Assembly (NCBI RefSeq): GCF_005144865.1
Contig: NZ_SWFM01000002.1
Span: forward strand, 682,001 to 746,000
Source of the DNA: Guptibacillus hwajinpoensis
GTDB taxonomy: Bacteria > Bacillota > Bacilli > Bacillales > Guptibacillaceae
DNA: 64,000 nucleotides
Direction of reading: 5' to 3'
The position numbers were made by a program, and so were the translations under genes. The notes below the pieces were generated by a model, which saw only the letters and a list, made by a program, of their open reading frames with translations, ran no database searches and had not been told where the DNA came from. Below, one piece after another: positions 29,404-44,738 of the stretch; the first letter of the stretch is position 1, and each line of letters begins with the position of its first letter.

Positions 29404-30699
29404 ATGGAATTAGGATTGGTTCAAAAGCAGACAACGAAACTAGTCATGACAACCCAGTTGCATCAGGCAATTTCGATACTACAATATTCTACGGCGGAAT
29501 TACTGGAGTATGTGAAAGAGCAGGCTCTTGAGAATCCTCTTATTGAATTGCAATCTTCATCATGGGAAGGTGGCGTTCGTTCATCGAAACGCGTGTATGA
29601 TGGGGAGAGCAAGAAGGATCCACTTGAGTATGCGGAATCAAGAAAAAGCTTGCAAGATGAGCTTCACGAACAGGCTAGATGTTTGAAGCTTTCAAGAAAG
29701 ATAGAGGGGCTTGTACATTACCTCATTGATAATGTTGATGATGCTGGTTATTTAAGATTGAATGAATTTGAAATGATGTCCTTACTACATGTACAGAAAG
29801 AAGAAATAGACGAAGCGGTTCGACATGTTCAGCTTCTTGATCCTATAGGAATCGGCGCACGTTCTCTTTCGGAATGTCTTTACCTTCAGCTTAATGAAAC
29901 AAATTCATTACATGCGCTAGCTCGAGAAATAGTGCAAGAGAATTTGAAAGCGCTAGCAGAGAAGAAGTTTAGAGATCTTGCTAAAGAGTACAACGTATCT
30001 GTTGGAGAAATACAGCGTGCAGGTGACCTCATTGCAACACTCGATCCTCGGCCAGGAGCAAAGTGGGCTGTTGAGAGGCCTTCTTACATTGTTCCAGATG
30101 TGATGATCGAAGAAAAAAAGGGTGCATTTACAATCACTTTATTGGATGATGAGTTACCTGCCATGAAGGTGAGTAATGACTATGAATCGTTTAAAACGAT
30201 TGAAGCAGCTGAATATTTAAAAGACAAGTACCAGCAGGTAAATTGGCTGTTAAAAAGCATCCAGCAAAGAAAACAGACGTTGCGTGCGATTATGAAGGTA
30301 TTTATCCTTCATCAGCAAAGCTTTTTGAAATTTGGAATAGGCGATCTCGCTCCTTTAACATTGAAAGAAGTGGCGATAGAAGCGAACGTTCATGAGTCAA
30401 CGGTAAGTCGAGCAATCAAAAGCAAATATGTCCAAACTCCTCATGGTTTGTTTGCGCTAAAAGATTTATTTACCTCAAGACTTTCAAGTGACTCAATAGA
30501 AGGGACTTCTTCATCGAGTGTAAAATTATTTATTAAAGAGCTTGTTGAGAATGAAAGTAAGCTAAAGCCTCTTTCTGATCAAAAGATAGTAGAAGCGCTT
30601 CATATCCAGAAGGGCGTGGAGGTATCAAGGCGAACGATTGCCAAGTATCGAGATGAACTTAACATCGTTAGTTCTTCGAAACGTAAGAGGTTTGTCTAA
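29404..30699 (+). CDS. rpoN: RNA polymerase sigma-54 factor (SigL/RpoN)
   Basis: A protein of 431 residues. The N-terminal Gln/Leu-rich activator-binding region I is 'LGLVQKQTTKLVMTTQLHQAISILQ'. The core-binding domain follows, then the HTH ('LKEVAIEANVHESTVSRAIKSKYVQTPHG', about residues 320-348), and the C-terminal RpoN box 'SRRTIAKYRDEL' (about 408-419; classical ARRTVAKYRE). It directs transcription that depends on enhancer-binding proteins, for example amino-acid catabolism in B. subtilis. The ribosome site is GGAGGGATTGCG. A terminator follows. Confidence 0.96.
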   Translation: MELGLVQKQTTKLVMTTQLHQAISILQYSTAELLEYVKEQALENPLIELQSSSWEGGVRSSKRVYDGESKKDPLEYAESRKSLQDELHEQARCLKLSRKIEGLVHYLIDNVDDAGYLRLNEFEMMSLLHVQKEEIDEAVRHVQLLDPIGIGARSLSECLYLQLNETNSLHALAREIVQENLKALAEKKFRDLAKEYNVSVGEIQRAGDLIATLDPRPGAKWAVERPSYIVPDVMIEEKKGAFTITLLDDELPAMKVSNDYESFKTIEAAEYLKDKYQQVNWLLKSIQQRKQTLRAIMKVFILHQQSFLKFGIGDLAPLTLKEVAIEANVHESTVSRAIKSKYVQTPHGLFALKDLFTSRLSSDSIEGTSSSSVKLFIKELVENESKLKPLSDQKIVEALHIQKGVEVSRRTIAKYRDELNIVSSSKRKRFV

Positions 30700-30727
30700 C
30701 AGCTGCGGAGGCAGCTGATTTTTTTTG
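30700..30727 (+). terminator. Terminator after rpoN
   Basis: CAGCTGC pairs with GCAGCTG around GGAG and is followed by eight T. Confidence 0.9.
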
Positions 30728-30779
30728 CTTAGAATTTCTACATTCAGTAAACTAGATGCAAAGACGGGAGGTTTAGTAG

Positions 30780-31016
30780 ATGGGAAAATCGGTTATTTTG
30801 TATACGAAGGAGACATGCCCACTTTGTGATGAAGCTTATTACCTTCTCCAGAAGCTCCAAGAAGAAGTGGACTTTTCATTGGAAACAGTAGATATCTATC
30901 AAGATGAATCGCTTTTGGAAAAGTTTATGGTGATGATTCCAGTTGTTGAAATAGACGGAGAAGTAGTGGATTATGGGCGATTATCAAAAATTTCGCTAAG
31001 AAAACGCTTACTTTAA
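30780..31016 (+). CDS. Glutaredoxin-family (DUF836) protein
   Basis: A protein of 78 residues. It has a thioredoxin-like fold with a 'KETCPLCDEA' redox motif (CPLC at about residues 13-16) and the conserved cis-Pro region 'VMIPVVEIDGEVVDYGRLS'. Such proteins are annotated as glutaredoxin family or DUF836. The ribosome site GGGAGG is six to seven bases upstream. It lies between rpoN and cggR, a common Bacillus arrangement. The substrate is unknown. Confidence 0.85.
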   Translation: MGKSVILYTKETCPLCDEAYYLLQKLQEEVDFSLETVDIYQDESLLEKFMVMIPVVEIDGEVVDYGRLSKISLRKRLL

Positions 31017-31035
31017 AATTTTCAGTATAACATAG

Positions 31036-31064
31036 TTGCCCATGCTTTTGGCAACTGCTACAAT
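31036..31064 (+). promoter_or_regulatory. Promoter of cggR-gapA
   Basis: TTGCCC (31036-31041), 17 bases, TACAAT (31059-31064) with an extended -10 TG (31056-31057). The transcript would start near 31071, upstream of the CggR operator. Confidence 0.75.
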
Positions 31065-31096
31065 GAAAATTGTAAGAAGTTCTTTTTTGATCCAAG

Positions 31097-31132
31097 TGGG
31101 ACTAAAAATGTCTAAGTGGGACATAATACGTC
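31097..31132 (+). promoter_or_regulatory. CggR operator (tandem direct repeats)
   Basis: TGGGAC-N6-TGTC-N4-TGGGAC-N6-CGTC. The B. subtilis operator is CGGGAC-N6-TGTC-N4-CGGGAC-N6-TGTC, so spacing is identical and three bases differ. It lies between the start point and cggR; there CggR would block elongation unless fructose-1,6-bisphosphate is bound. Confidence 0.92.
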
Positions 31133-31167
31133 TCAGGAAAAGAAAAGAATCACAGGGGAGACGAATT

Positions 31168-33254
<2,087 letters not shown>

Positions 33255-33273
33255 TAAGAATTGTTAATAGAGG

Positions 33274-33303
33274 AGGAGGAAGTCTTGAGCCTTCCTCCTT
33301 TTC
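33274..33303 (+). terminator. Terminator between gapA and pgk
   Basis: AGGAGGAAG pairs with CTTCCTCCT around an eight-base loop and is followed by TTTT. It is probably partial, since pgk follows in the same direction, and would raise gapA levels over downstream genes. Confidence 0.75.
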
Positions 33304-33380
33304 CATGTATTTTAAATAGCTACATTTAAGAGGTGGAGAGATTTACCTTTTATTATTTTTTGCAGAGGAGGACACGCGTG

Positions 33381-34565
33381 ATGAACAAAAAATCAATTCG
33401 CGACGTCGAGTTAAAAGGCAAAAAGGTATTTTGCCGCGTTGATTTTAATGTACCTATGGAAGATGGCAAGGTAACAGATGAAACGCGCATTAAAGCTGCA
33501 CTTCCTACGATTAAGCATTTGTCTGATCAAGGAGCAAAAGTAATCCTTGCAAGTCATTTGGGTCGTCCAAAAGGTGAGGCTGTTGATGAGTTACGTCTTG
33601 ATCCGGTTGCAGACCGTTTGAGTGATCTCATTGGCAAAACCGTTACAAAAACAGACGCTGTCTATGGTGAAGAAGTAGACCGTGCTATTGAAGACCTTCA
33701 AGAAGGTGATCTTCTTCTTATTGAGAATGTTCGTTTTGAAGCTGGAGAAGAGAAGAATGATGAAGAACTTGCGAAGAAATTTGCTGCAATGGCAGATCTC
33801 TATGTAAACGATGCTTTTGGAGCTGCACACCGTGCGCATGCTTCAACAGAAGGTATTGCTCATCATATTCCTGCTGTAGCTGGTTTCTTGATGGAAAAAG
33901 AGCTTGAAGTTCTTGGAAGTGCTCTAACAGAGCCATCTCGTCCTTTCACAGCTATCGTTGGTGGAGCAAAAGTAAAAGACAAAATCGGTGTAATTGATCA
34001 CCTACTTGATAAAGTAGATAACTTGATCATTGGCGGCGGTCTTGCTTATACATTTGTGAAAGCTCTTGGACATGAAGTTGGTTTATCTCTTCTTGAAGAA
34101 GATAAAATTGATCTAGCTAAATCGTTCATGGATAAGGCGAAAGAAAAAGGCGTTAATTTCTATATGCCTCAAGATGTAATCATTGGTGATGATTTCTCAA
34201 ACGATGCTAACACGAAAGTCGTAAGCATTGAAGAAATTCCATCCGATTGGGAAGCACTAGATATCGGACCGAAAACGAGAGAAACGTACAGCAAGGTGAT
34301 CGCTGATTCTAAACTCGTTATCTGGAACGGTCCTATGGGTGTATTTGAACTAGAGGTTTACGCTAACGGTACAAAAGCTGTAGCTGAAGCACTAGCAAAT
34401 GCAAATGACACGTATTCTGTTATCGGCGGCGGAGATTCCGCAGCAGCTGTAGAGAAATTCGGTTATGCTGATCAAATGAGCCATATTTCTACTGGTGGCG
34501 GTGCATCTCTTGAGTTCATGGAAGGTAAAGAACTTCCTGGCGTCGTAGCACTTAACGACAAATAA
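33381..34565 (+). CDS. pgk: Phosphoglycerate kinase
   Basis: A protein of 394 residues. It makes ATP from 1,3-bisphosphoglycerate. The signature '[24 protein letters not shown]' is at the N-terminus, '[11 protein letters not shown]' follows, and '[16 protein letters not shown]' and '[15 protein letters not shown]' form the nucleotide site. ATG 33381 is behind GAGGAGGACACG; GTG 33378 is a possible alternative. Confidence 0.97.
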   Translation: MNKKSIRDVELKGKKVFCRVDFNVPMEDGKVTDETRIKAALPTIKHLSDQGAKVILASHLGRPKGEAVDELRLDPVADRLSDLIGKTVTKTDAVYGEEVDRAIEDLQEGDLLLIENVRFEAGEEKNDEELAKKFAAMADLYVNDAFGAAHRAHASTEGIAHHIPAVAGFLMEKELEVLGSALTEPSRPFTAIVGGAKVKDKIGVIDHLLDKVDNLIIGGGLAYTFVKALGHEVGLSLLEEDKIDLAKSFMDKAKEKGVNFYMPQDVIIGDDFSNDANTKVVSIEEIPSDWEALDIGPKTRETYSKVIADSKLVIWNGPMGVFELEVYANGTKAVAEALANANDTYSVIGGGDSAAAVEKFGYADQMSHISTGGGASLEFMEGKELPGVVALNDK

Positions 34566-34598
34566 AATACTTATGTTTAATTCTAAAAAGGATGGTGA

Positions 34599-38205
<3,607 letters not shown>

Positions 38206-38212
38206 GTTGAAC

Positions 38213-38242
38213 AACCCCCGCGTGAAAACGCGGGGGTTTTTT
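38213..38242 (+). terminator. Terminator of the glycolytic operon
   Basis: AACCCCCGCGT pairs with ACGCGGGGGTT and is followed by a T run. Confidence 0.95.
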
Positions 38243-38276
38243 GATTTGGATTTTTATTCTTACTTAAAATTTCTTT

Positions 38277-38510
38277 TTTCTAAAGGATGGTTGTTTTGAA
38301 AGTGGGTTTGTATGAAGAACCACACTTCATAGCTGATTGGAGCAGAAGGTGCTCGACTCCTGCGGGATTAGCGGGACAGGTGAGACCCCACAGGCGCGCC
38401 CCAAGCGCGCCGAGGAGGCTCACCGCCCGCCCCGCGGAAAGCGAGCACCTGGAGCGCAAATCAGCCACCACTCTTATCGGAACAACGTCTACAAAAACAG
38501 TCGGTACCAC
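38277..38510 (+). repeat. Long Bacillaceae intergenic repeat, full copy
   Basis: It starts 'TTCTAAAGGATGGTTGTTTT', continues 'AGCTGATTGGAGCAGAAGG', then the GC-rich centre, and ends 'GGAGCGCAAATCAGCCACCA' to 'CTACAAAAACAGTCGG'. It fills most of the 0.43-kb gap between eno and secG. Open frames across it are non-biological. Confidence 0.85.
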
Positions 38511-38638
38511 TCAAGAAGTGTTAACACAATCTTAAGAAGGTATGAGAATGTCCTCTATTCCCGAAATAGATTGCTTTTACTGAAAATTTTATGGTAAATT
38601 TATAGTATTGGAAAGGCTATAGTCCGGGAGGTGGAATC

Positions 38639-38869
38639 ATGCATCTTGCAGCAACAATTGCGTTAGTTATCGTATCAGTCTTATTAATCACTGTTGTCTT
38701 GCTTCAATCTGGTAAAAGCGCTGGATTATCAGGAGCGATTACAGGTGGAGCGGAGCAACTTTTCGGAAAACAGAAAGCCCGCGGTTTTGAAGCGGTTTTA
38801 AATAAAGTGACGGTCGTACTCGCCGTTTTGTTCTTTGTTCTTTCAATTCTCGTTGCGTATCTTGTGTAA
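38639..38869 (+). CDS. secG: Preprotein translocase subunit SecG
   Basis: A protein of 76 residues. It has two membrane segments (about 2-22 and 54-75) joined by the conserved cytoplasmic loop '[27 protein letters not shown]'-type sequence. It stabilises SecYE during export. The ribosome site is GGGAGGTGG. It stands alone with its own terminator, before the est-rnr-smpB genes as in other Bacilli. Confidence 0.96.
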   Translation: MHLAATIALVIVSVLLITVVLLQSGKSAGLSGAITGGAEQLFGKQKARGFEAVLNKVTVVLAVLFFVLSILVAYLV

Positions 38870-38880
38870 CGTATTAAAGA

Positions 38881-38914
38881 AAGCAGCAGGTGTGATCCAC
38901 TTGCTGCTTTTTTC
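38881..38914 (+). terminator. Terminator after secG
   Basis: AAGCAGCAGGTG pairs with CACTTGCTGCTT and is followed by five T. Confidence 0.9.
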
Positions 38915-38929
38915 ATTTATAAAGAATGA

Positions 38930-39150
38930 TCTTTTTTAATTTGTTGTTTTGGAAGAGAGTTTGGATCAACCTTCACACTTAGCTAATTGTAGCGGAAGGT
39001 GCTCGACTCCTGCGGGACTAGCGGGACAGGTTAGACCCCACAGGAGCGTTAGCGACGAGGAGGCTCACCGCCCGCCCCGCGGAAAGCGAGCACCTGGAGT
39101 GGAAATTAACATCTCTCCATGGAAACAATGTCTATAACCGCAATGATTAA
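38930..39150 (+). repeat. Long Bacillaceae intergenic repeat, second full copy
   Basis: It is nearly identical in its centre to the copy at 38.3 kb ('CTCGACTCCTGCGGGACTAG', 'CCGCCCGCCCCGCGGAAAGC') and in the same orientation, so secG is bracketed by two copies. It ends 'GGAGTGGAAATTAACATCTC'. No gene is supported in this stretch. Confidence 0.85.
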
Positions 39151-39349
39151 GCGAAATTCAAAATAGCTGGTTTTTTGTCGAATAGAAGAGGGAAAGAAAG
39201 TAGAAGACGAATTTCTTTTGCCTTCCGTTCGAAACAGGTAAAATGTAGAAAGACCAAGAGGTTCATTCCAACTTATAAGGACAGGATAAACCACATTTTT
39301 GAAGGTAAAACTAATGATAGGATCGGAACATTTGGAGGAGGATTACAGC

Positions 39350-40096
39350 ATGAAAGTAGTTGCACCAAAGCCATTTACCTTTGAAGGAGGCAACAGGGCG
39401 GTATTAATGTTGCATGGCTTTACTGGGAATTCAGCTGATGTAAGAATGATGGGAAGATATTTGCAGGAACAGGGATATACATGTCATGCACCCCAATATG
39501 AAGGCCATGGTGTTCCTCCAGAGGAGTTAGTACATACAGGTCCAACAGACTGGTGGAAAAACGTGATGGATGGCTACGAAAAGCTTAAAAGTATGGGCCA
39601 TGATGAGATTGCAGTCGTTGGGTTGTCTCTTGGAGGCGTATTTTCCTTAAAGCTAGGCTATACTGTTCCTGTAAAGGGCATCGTACCCATGTGCGCTCCA
39701 ATGGATATGAAGGATGAAGAAACCATGTATAAAGGTGTTCTCTCTTATGCGAGAGAATATAAGAAATTCGAACGTAAAAGTCCTGAACAAATTGAAGAAG
39801 AAATGGAAGCATTTAAAGAAACGCCTATGAACACGCTCGGTGAATTACGAGATCTGATCTATGATGTTCGTGAAAACATCGATATGATCTATGCGCCTAC
39901 ATTTGTCGCACAGGCCCGCCATGATGAAATGATAAATACGGAAAGTGCAAATATCATCCATGATAGTATTGAAGCCGATGAGAAAAGTCTCAAATGGTAT
40001 GAGAACTCAACACATGCCATAACGCTTGGTAAGGAGAAAGAACAGCTTCATAAAGATGTACATGCCTTTTTGGATGGGCTAGATTGGTCAGAGTAA
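39350..40096 (+). CDS. est: Carboxylesterase, Est30 type
   Basis: A protein of 248 residues with an alpha/beta-hydrolase fold. The nucleophile Ser93 is in '[11 protein letters not shown]', the oxyanion region is '[12 protein letters not shown]', the acid is Asp in 'ARHDEMI' and the base is His in 'STHAITL'. It is close to Geobacillus Est30 and B. subtilis YvaK, which hydrolyse short-chain esters. ATG 39350 is behind GGAGGAGGATTACAGC; an in-frame upstream start at 39299 has no ribosome site. rnr follows after 39 bases. Confidence 0.93.
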   Translation: MKVVAPKPFTFEGGNRAVLMLHGFTGNSADVRMMGRYLQEQGYTCHAPQYEGHGVPPEELVHTGPTDWWKNVMDGYEKLKSMGHDEIAVVGLSLGGVFSLKLGYTVPVKGIVPMCAPMDMKDEETMYKGVLSYAREYKKFERKSPEQIEEEMEAFKETPMNTLGELRDLIYDVRENIDMIYAPTFVAQARHDEMINTESANIIHDSIEADEKSLKWYENSTHAITLGKEKEQLHKDVHAFLDGLDWSE

Positions 40097-40135
40097 AAGT
40101 ATTACTTTATTTATATTGAAAGAAGGTGGAAGACA

Positions 40136-42463
40136 ATGGAAGAAGAACATTACCAGAAGATATTGAGCTTCATGAAGGACGAAGCATATAAGCCTCTTAC
40201 CGTCCAGGAGCTTGAAGAAGTATTTGGTCTAAAGGACTCCAGCGAATTTAAGGAATTTGTTAAAACACTTAATGGGATGGAAGAAGAGGGCTTAATCGTT
40301 AGAACGAGAAGTAATCGCTATGGAATTCCTGAAAAGATGAATCTTGTACGAGGTAAGCTTCAAGTTCATGCGAAAGGATTTGCATTTCTTATCTCAGATA
40401 GTGATACAGGTGAGAAAGATGTATACATTAATCAAGGTGATCTAGAAGGAGCAATGAATGGCGACCGCGTCATCGTTCGTCTTCATCAAAAGTCATCAGG
40501 AACTCGTCCGGAAGGTACAGTCATCCGGATTATTGAGCGTGGTGTAAAACGCACAGTCGGTACGTATTCTGACAGCAAGCACTTTGGCTTTGTAATTGCA
40601 GATGATAAACGGATTCCACACGACATCTTTATTCCAAAAGGTTCAACCGGTGGTGCTGTCGATGGCCACAAGGTAGTCGTGGAAATCACGAAGTATCCTG
40701 AAGGTCGCATGAGTGCTGAAGGAAGAATTACCGAAATACTTGGACACAAGAACGATCCGGGCGTTGATATTCTTTCTATCATTTATAAGCATGAGCTACC
40801 AGGAGAATTCCCTGAAGCTGCGATGGAACAAGCTCATAAAACTCCAGATCAAATTGATGAGAAAGAAATTGAAGGAAGACGAGATCTTCGTGAAGAGACC
40901 ATTGTTACAATTGATGGTGCAGATGCGAAAGACCTTGATGATGCCGTTAACGTTGTTAAGCTTCCAAACGGTAATTACAAGCTTGGCGTTCACATTGCAG
41001 ACGTAACGTATTATGTAACAGAGAACTCTCCAATTGATCAAGAAGCGTTAGATCGTGGAACGAGCGTCTATCTTGTAGACCGCGTTATTCCAATGATTCC
41101 GCATCGACTTTCAAATGGTATTTGTAGTTTAAATCCACAAGTGGATCGTTTAACGATTTCTTGTGAAATGGAAATCTCACCTCAAGGGGAAGTCGTCAAT
41201 CATGAAATCTTCCCAAGTGTGATTCGTACGAATGAACGAATGACTTATACAGATGTACGCAAAATCCTTCTACGTGAAGATGATGAAGTGCTTGAGCGCT
41301 ACAAATCTCTAGTACCATTTTTCGATGGCATGGGTGAGCTTGCAGAGATTCTAAGAAAAGGTCGTTTCGAACGTGGTGCAATTGATTTTGACTTCGCTGA
41401 AGCCAAGGTACTTGTAGACGAAGAAGGAACGCCACAGGAAATTGTTCAGAGAGAACGTTCAGTAGCAGAACGCTTGATTGAAGAATTTATGCTTGTAGCA
41501 AACGAAACCGTTGCCCAGCATTTTCACTTTATGGAAGTGCCGTTCATGTATCGTATACACGAAGATCCAGATGCAGATAAGCTTAATACGTTCTTCGAGT
41601 TCATTACGAACTTCGGTTATGTTGTGAGAGGTAATGCAAATACGGTTCATCCTCGCGCGTTACAGAAGCTTTTGGAAGAAGTGAAAGGTGAGCCTGAAGA
41701 AGCTGTTATTAGTAAAGTGATGCTTCGCTCTATGCAACAGGCAAAGTATTTCCCTGAGAGTCTAGGCCATTTCGGACTATCTACGGATTTCTATACGCAT
41801 TTCACATCACCAATTCGTCGTTATCCTGACTTGATTGTGCATCGTCTAATTCGCACGTATCTTTTTGAGAAAAAAGTCGATAATCAGACGATTTCCAAAT
41901 GGAGTGAATCGCTTGGTGAAATAGCTCAGCATGCTTCTGCGATGGAAAGACGGGCAGTTGATGCAGAGCGTGAAACGGATGATTTGAAGAAAGCTCAGTT
42001 TATGTTAGATAAAATTGGGGAAGAGTTCGAAGGTGTAATCAGCGGCGTAACGAACTTTGGTTTGTTTATTGAATTGCCAAATACGATTGAAGGCCTTGTA
42101 CACGTTAGTTATTTAACAGATGACTATTACCATTACGACGAAGGTGCTTATGCAATGATTGGGGAACGCACAGGTAATGTGTATCGCATCGGTGATGAGA
42201 TATCAATTCGCGTATTGAATGTTAACATTGATGATCGCGCAATTGATTTCGAGATCGTTGGTATGAAGCCACCAAAAGAACGTCGTAGAAGAGAGAGCCC
42301 GAAAGTAATTGAAGGCGGTAAGCGTAAAAAACGTGGTAAGTCTTCCAACAAAACAACTGATGCAGGTTCCAAAAAGCGTAAGTTCACTCCACCAAAAGAC
42401 GGTCAGGGAACGAAAAAGAAGAATAAAAACAAAAAGAAAAAGCGTCGAAATAATAATGCTTAA
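40136..42463 (+). CDS. rnr: Ribonuclease R
   Basis: A protein of 775 residues, a processive 3'-5' exoribonuclease that degrades structured RNA and works with tmRNA in decay of faulty messages. Domain order: an N-terminal winged helix (about 1-60), two cold-shock OB folds (about 65-220), the RNB catalytic domain from about 250 ('[16 protein letters not shown]' with the catalytic Asp cluster), the S1 domain (about 630-710), and a Lys/Arg-rich tail of about 60 residues. It is linked to smpB and ssrA, which fits trans-translation. Confidence 0.97.
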   Translation: MEEEHYQKILSFMKDEAYKPLTVQELEEVFGLKDSSEFKEFVKTLNGMEEEGLIVRTRSNRYGIPEKMNLVRGKLQVHAKGFAFLISDSDTGEKDVYINQGDLEGAMNGDRVIVRLHQKSSGTRPEGTVIRIIERGVKRTVGTYSDSKHFGFVIADDKRIPHDIFIPKGSTGGAVDGHKVVVEITKYPEGRMSAEGRITEILGHKNDPGVDILSIIYKHELPGEFPEAAMEQAHKTPDQIDEKEIEGRRDLREETIVTIDGADAKDLDDAVNVVKLPNGNYKLGVHIADVTYYVTENSPIDQEALDRGTSVYLVDRVIPMIPHRLSNGICSLNPQVDRLTISCEMEISPQGEVVNHEIFPSVIRTNERMTYTDVRKILLREDDEVLERYKSLVPFFDGMGELAEILRKGRFERGAIDFDFAEAKVLVDEEGTPQEIVQRERSVAERLIEEFMLVANETVAQHFHFMEVPFMYRIHEDPDADKLNTFFEFITNFGYVVRGNANTVHPRALQKLLEEVKGEPEEAVISKVMLRSMQQAKYFPESLGHFGLSTDFYTHFTSPIRRYPDLIVHRLIRTYLFEKKVDNQTISKWSESLGEIAQHASAMERRAVDAERETDDLKKAQFMLDKIGEEFEGVISGVTNFGLFIELPNTIEGLVHVSYLTDDYYHYDEGAYAMIGERTGNVYRIGDEISIRVLNVNIDDRAIDFEIVGMKPPKERRRRESPKVIEGGKRKKRGKSSNKTTDAGSKKRKFTPPKDGQGTKKKNKNKKKKRRNNNA

Positions 42464-42474
42464 CTAGTCATGTC

Positions 42475-42507
42475 GGTCAGAGTAAGTCATCTTGACTTAT
42501 TCTGACC
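42475..42507 (+). other. Strong hairpin between rnr and smpB without a T run
   Basis: GGTCAGAGTAAGTCA pairs with TGACTTATTCTGACC (15 pairs, one G-U) around a three-base loop. The following bases are AAATTG, so it is not an intrinsic terminator. Confidence 0.7.
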
Positions 42508-42550
42508 AAATTGATATACTGGAGTTCGACGTTTGAGAGGGGGGACGGTC

Positions 42551-43018
42551 ATGCCAAAAGGTGATGGTGGACTCATTGCACAAAATAAAAAAGCTAGACA
42601 TGATTACTCAGTTATCGAAACATACGAAGCAGGATTGGTTCTACAGGGTACTGAAATCAAATCCATCAGGGCAAGACGCGTAAACCTGAAAGACTCTCAT
42701 GCGATCATTCGTAAAGGTGAAATTTTTCTCTTGAATATGCACATCAATGAGTATGAGCAAGGCAATCGTTTTAATCACGATCCAACTCGTACACGTAAGC
42801 TGTTGATGAAACGTAAAGAGATTGATAAGCTTATTGGCCTTACGAAAGAACAGGGCTACACGGTCATTCCGCTTAAAGTCTACATCAAGAATGGTTACGC
42901 TAAAGTACTACTTGGTCTTGCCAAAGGTAAGAAAAAGTACGATAAGCGCCAGGATTTGAAAGACAAGACGATGAAGCGTGAAGTGGATAAAGCACTGAAA
43001 GAGCGTCAACGGATATAG
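42551..43018 (+). CDS. smpB: SsrA-binding protein SmpB
   Basis: A protein of 155 residues with an OB-type barrel and basic C-terminal tail ('[27 protein letters not shown]'). It delivers tmRNA to stalled ribosomes. '[25 protein letters not shown]' is the family signature. ATG 42551 is behind GAGGGGGGACGG. Its partner ssrA begins 100 bases downstream. Confidence 0.97.
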   Translation: MPKGDGGLIAQNKKARHDYSVIETYEAGLVLQGTEIKSIRARRVNLKDSHAIIRKGEIFLLNMHINEYEQGNRFNHDPTRTRKLLMKRKEIDKLIGLTKEQGYTVIPLKVYIKNGYAKVLLGLAKGKKKYDKRQDLKDKTMKREVDKALKERQRI

Positions 43019-43024
43019 TTTCCA

Positions 43025-43053
43025 TTTGATTGGAAGTTCATTTATGTTATAAT
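43025..43053 (+). promoter_or_regulatory. Promoter of ssrA
   Basis: TTTGAT (43025-43030), 17 bases, consensus TATAAT (43048-43053) with an extended -10 TG. The precursor would start near 43060, about 59 bases before the mature 5' end. Confidence 0.8.
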
Positions 43054-43118
43054 TAAAATTACCGAAACACATTACTAAGCTTAACAGCTTACCCGTTTTC
43101 GGTTCTCATTTCTTATAT

Positions 43119-43477
43119 GGGGACGTTACGGATTCGACAGGGGTAGGTCGAGCTTAAGTCGCGAGTCGAGTTGGCGAGCTACGTTAAAAACGCCATGCCT
43201 ATAACTGGCAAAGAAAACAACAACTTCGCACTAGCAGCGTAAGCTGTTTTGCGGTTCCTCCCTCCATCGCCCATGTGGTAGGGTAAGGGACTCAACTTAA
43301 GTGGGATACGCCAACAATCCACCGTCTGAGGAAAGTTGGAAGAGATTAACCAGACTAGCTGCAAAGACGCCTGTCGGTAGGCAGAATTGCAGTGAAACAA
43401 TAATATATCGACTACACTCGTAGAAGCTTAAGTGCCGATACTTCTGGACGTGGGTTCGACTCCCACCGTCTCCACCA
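43119..43477 (+). ncRNA. ssrA: Transfer-messenger RNA
   Basis: It is 359 bases from GGGGACGTTACGG to the tRNA-like end with CCA. The acceptor GGGGACG pairs with CGTCTCC. The tag frame (43207-43242) reads GKENNNFALAA then stop, so with the alanine from the tRNA part the degradation tag is AGKENNNFALAA. It ends in ALAA as other Bacillus tags do. Confidence 0.97.
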
Positions 43478-43499
43478 AATACATATTTGGTGGTTTTTT
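43472..43499 (+). terminator. Terminator of ssrA
   Basis: CCACCAAAT pairs with ATTTGGTGG and is followed by seven T. The stem begins in the encoded CCA end. Confidence 0.9.
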
Positions 43500-43514
43500 T
43501 ATGTCTAAAATACT

Positions 43515-43546
43515 AAGGATTTGCCACTAGAGGTAAATCCTTTTTT
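43515..43546 (+). terminator. Second terminator-like hairpin after ssrA
   Basis: AAGGATTTGCC pairs with GGTAAATCCTT (one G-U) and is followed by four more T. Between here and 43700 I see no other feature. Confidence 0.6.
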
Positions 43547-43700
43547 GTATTGATTAGCATTGATTTGTTCATAATGGAATAAGACTTCTCCTAAAGGAAT
43601 TCTTAAAGGTTTTAATCTTAACTTCTCATCATTAGAATCGGATACAACTAAAGTCAAACAAAATGCGAAGCGCAGATGCAATTCAAAAAGGAGTTATCCA

Positions 43701-43781
43701 GTGACATGCAGAAAGGAACAAAGACAGATCTATCACGTACTAGATTATATAGAAGAACGTTTAGGCATTGAGCCAGAATAA
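43701..43781 (+). CDS. Possible 26-residue ORF
   Basis: The GTG start lies behind AAAAAGGAG at good distance. The peptide runs MTCRKEQRQIYHVLDYIEERLGIEPE. It looks like an amphipathic helix with a Glu-rich end. The next gene starts 17 bases later, so the two could be one transcript. No family is recognised. It may be a remnant of a larger gene. Confidence 0.35.
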   Translation: MTCRKEQRQIYHVLDYIEERLGIEPE

Positions 43782-43798
43782 TAAAGGGGGAGAATTGT

Positions 43799-44191
43799 AT
43801 GTTAGAAATGAACTACTTAGCAGTCCTTATAGGGGCAGTCGTCTACATGATTTACGGAGGAATTTATTATTCCATTTTACTTTCTGATAAAAAGGGAACC
43901 CACAACGAGGAAATTGTGAAAAATCAAAGTGAAGGTTCAATCAAGTATCTTTTCGCTGTCATCATTGCATTTATCAGTTCATTTTTCGTAGCCATTCTTG
44001 TTCAAGCGTCTGGAGCGGAAAGTTTAGTTGATGGAGGAATAATCGGACTTATCATTGGTCTGCTTATTTCAATCGTTTATATGAAAAATCAATTGTTTGG
44101 ACTGATGTCAACAAGAGCCTTTTTGATTGCGATAGGGGATCATCTTATTATTTTTACTTTGCTCGGTTTTCTTCATGGAAACATGTCATAA
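43799..44191 (+). CDS. DUF1761 family membrane protein
   Basis: A protein of 130 residues with four hydrophobic segments (about 5-24, 45-66, 75-93, 105-125). 'MNYLAVLIGAVVYMIYGGIYYS' is the DUF1761 N-terminal pattern. The ribosome site is AAAGGGGGAG. A terminator closes it. It lies directly after the tmRNA gene, in a segment with accessory character. The function of the family is unknown. Confidence 0.75.
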   Translation: MLEMNYLAVLIGAVVYMIYGGIYYSILLSDKKGTHNEEIVKNQSEGSIKYLFAVIIAFISSFFVAILVQASGAESLVDGGIIGLIIGLLISIVYMKNQLFGLMSTRAFLIAIGDHLIIFTLLGFLHGNMS

Positions 44192-44206
44192 ATTCCAATT
44201 TACTCA

Positions 44207-44236
44207 AACCATCAAATGCTTATTTGGTGGTTTTTA
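44207..44236 (+). terminator. Terminator after the DUF1761 gene
   Basis: AACCATCAAAT pairs with ATTTGGTGGTT (one G-U) followed by T. It shares 15 identical bases with the ssrA terminator (TATTTGGTGGTTTTT). Confidence 0.8.
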
Positions 44237-44261
44237 ATTTGGAGTCACTTTTTACTTCTCT

Positions 44262-44723
44262 TTAAACTCTAAAGGAGTAATAAATTAATCCAAGCGTTGA
44301 AATTGTTAGTATCGTTATAAAGGAACACAGAACAACAATCGTCTGATTCAACATCGCTTCGTTAACCGCTGGCAAACGACAAAGAGAAGGGTTAATGATT
44401 ATTACCCCTAACATCGTTCCCATGAGCGTGCCTACTGTTCCATGAAAGAAGCCGGCAAGGACAGAGTGAAACTTAACGATTGCCCCAATAATAACCCCTG
44501 ATCCAATCCCAATAACGATGGCTAAACTAATAATTGCAAAATGATCGGGCATCACGAGATAAAGGTGCAGCCCAATCGAAAAGTTGAATACACCGCTGAA
44601 ATTTGTAGTTACAATCATTCCGAACCGATCACTAAATAATTTACGAGATTGAAACATTCTTTTGAATACAAGAAGTCCTAATAATAAGTTAAGTAGTAAT
44701 GATAGAAATACATATAGCTCCAT
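44262..44723 (-). CDS. Polytopic membrane protein, mnx-linked (copy 1)
   Basis: A protein of 153 residues with about four or five hydrophobic segments. 'AIVIGIGSGVIIGAIVKFHSVLAGFFHGTVGTLMGTMLGVIII' (about 70-110) has many Gly in GxxxG spacing and two His. ATG 44723 was chosen because AGAAGG lies ten bases before it; ATG 44729 is too close to that site. It follows the gene at 44739-45176 by 15 bases in the same direction, and the two look like paralogues. No named family is recognised. It diverges from the Mn-oxidase genes. Confidence 0.7.
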   Translation of the reverse strand: MELYVFLSLLLNLLLGLLVFKRMFQSRKLFSDRFGMIVTTNFSGVFNFSIGLHLYLVMPDHFAIISLAIVIGIGSGVIIGAIVKFHSVLAGFFHGTVGTLMGTMLGVIIINPSLCRLPAVNEAMLNQTIVVLCSFITILTISTLGLIYYSFRV

Positions 44724-44738
44724 TTGCATTACCTTCTT

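Noticed and set aside
38280..38597. Open frames in the repeat between eno and secG
   Set aside because: They arise from the GC-rich repeat and recur in other copies in different frames.
43179..43400. 73-codon frame antisense inside ssrA
   Set aside because: The sequence is the tmRNA; no coding signal is seen.
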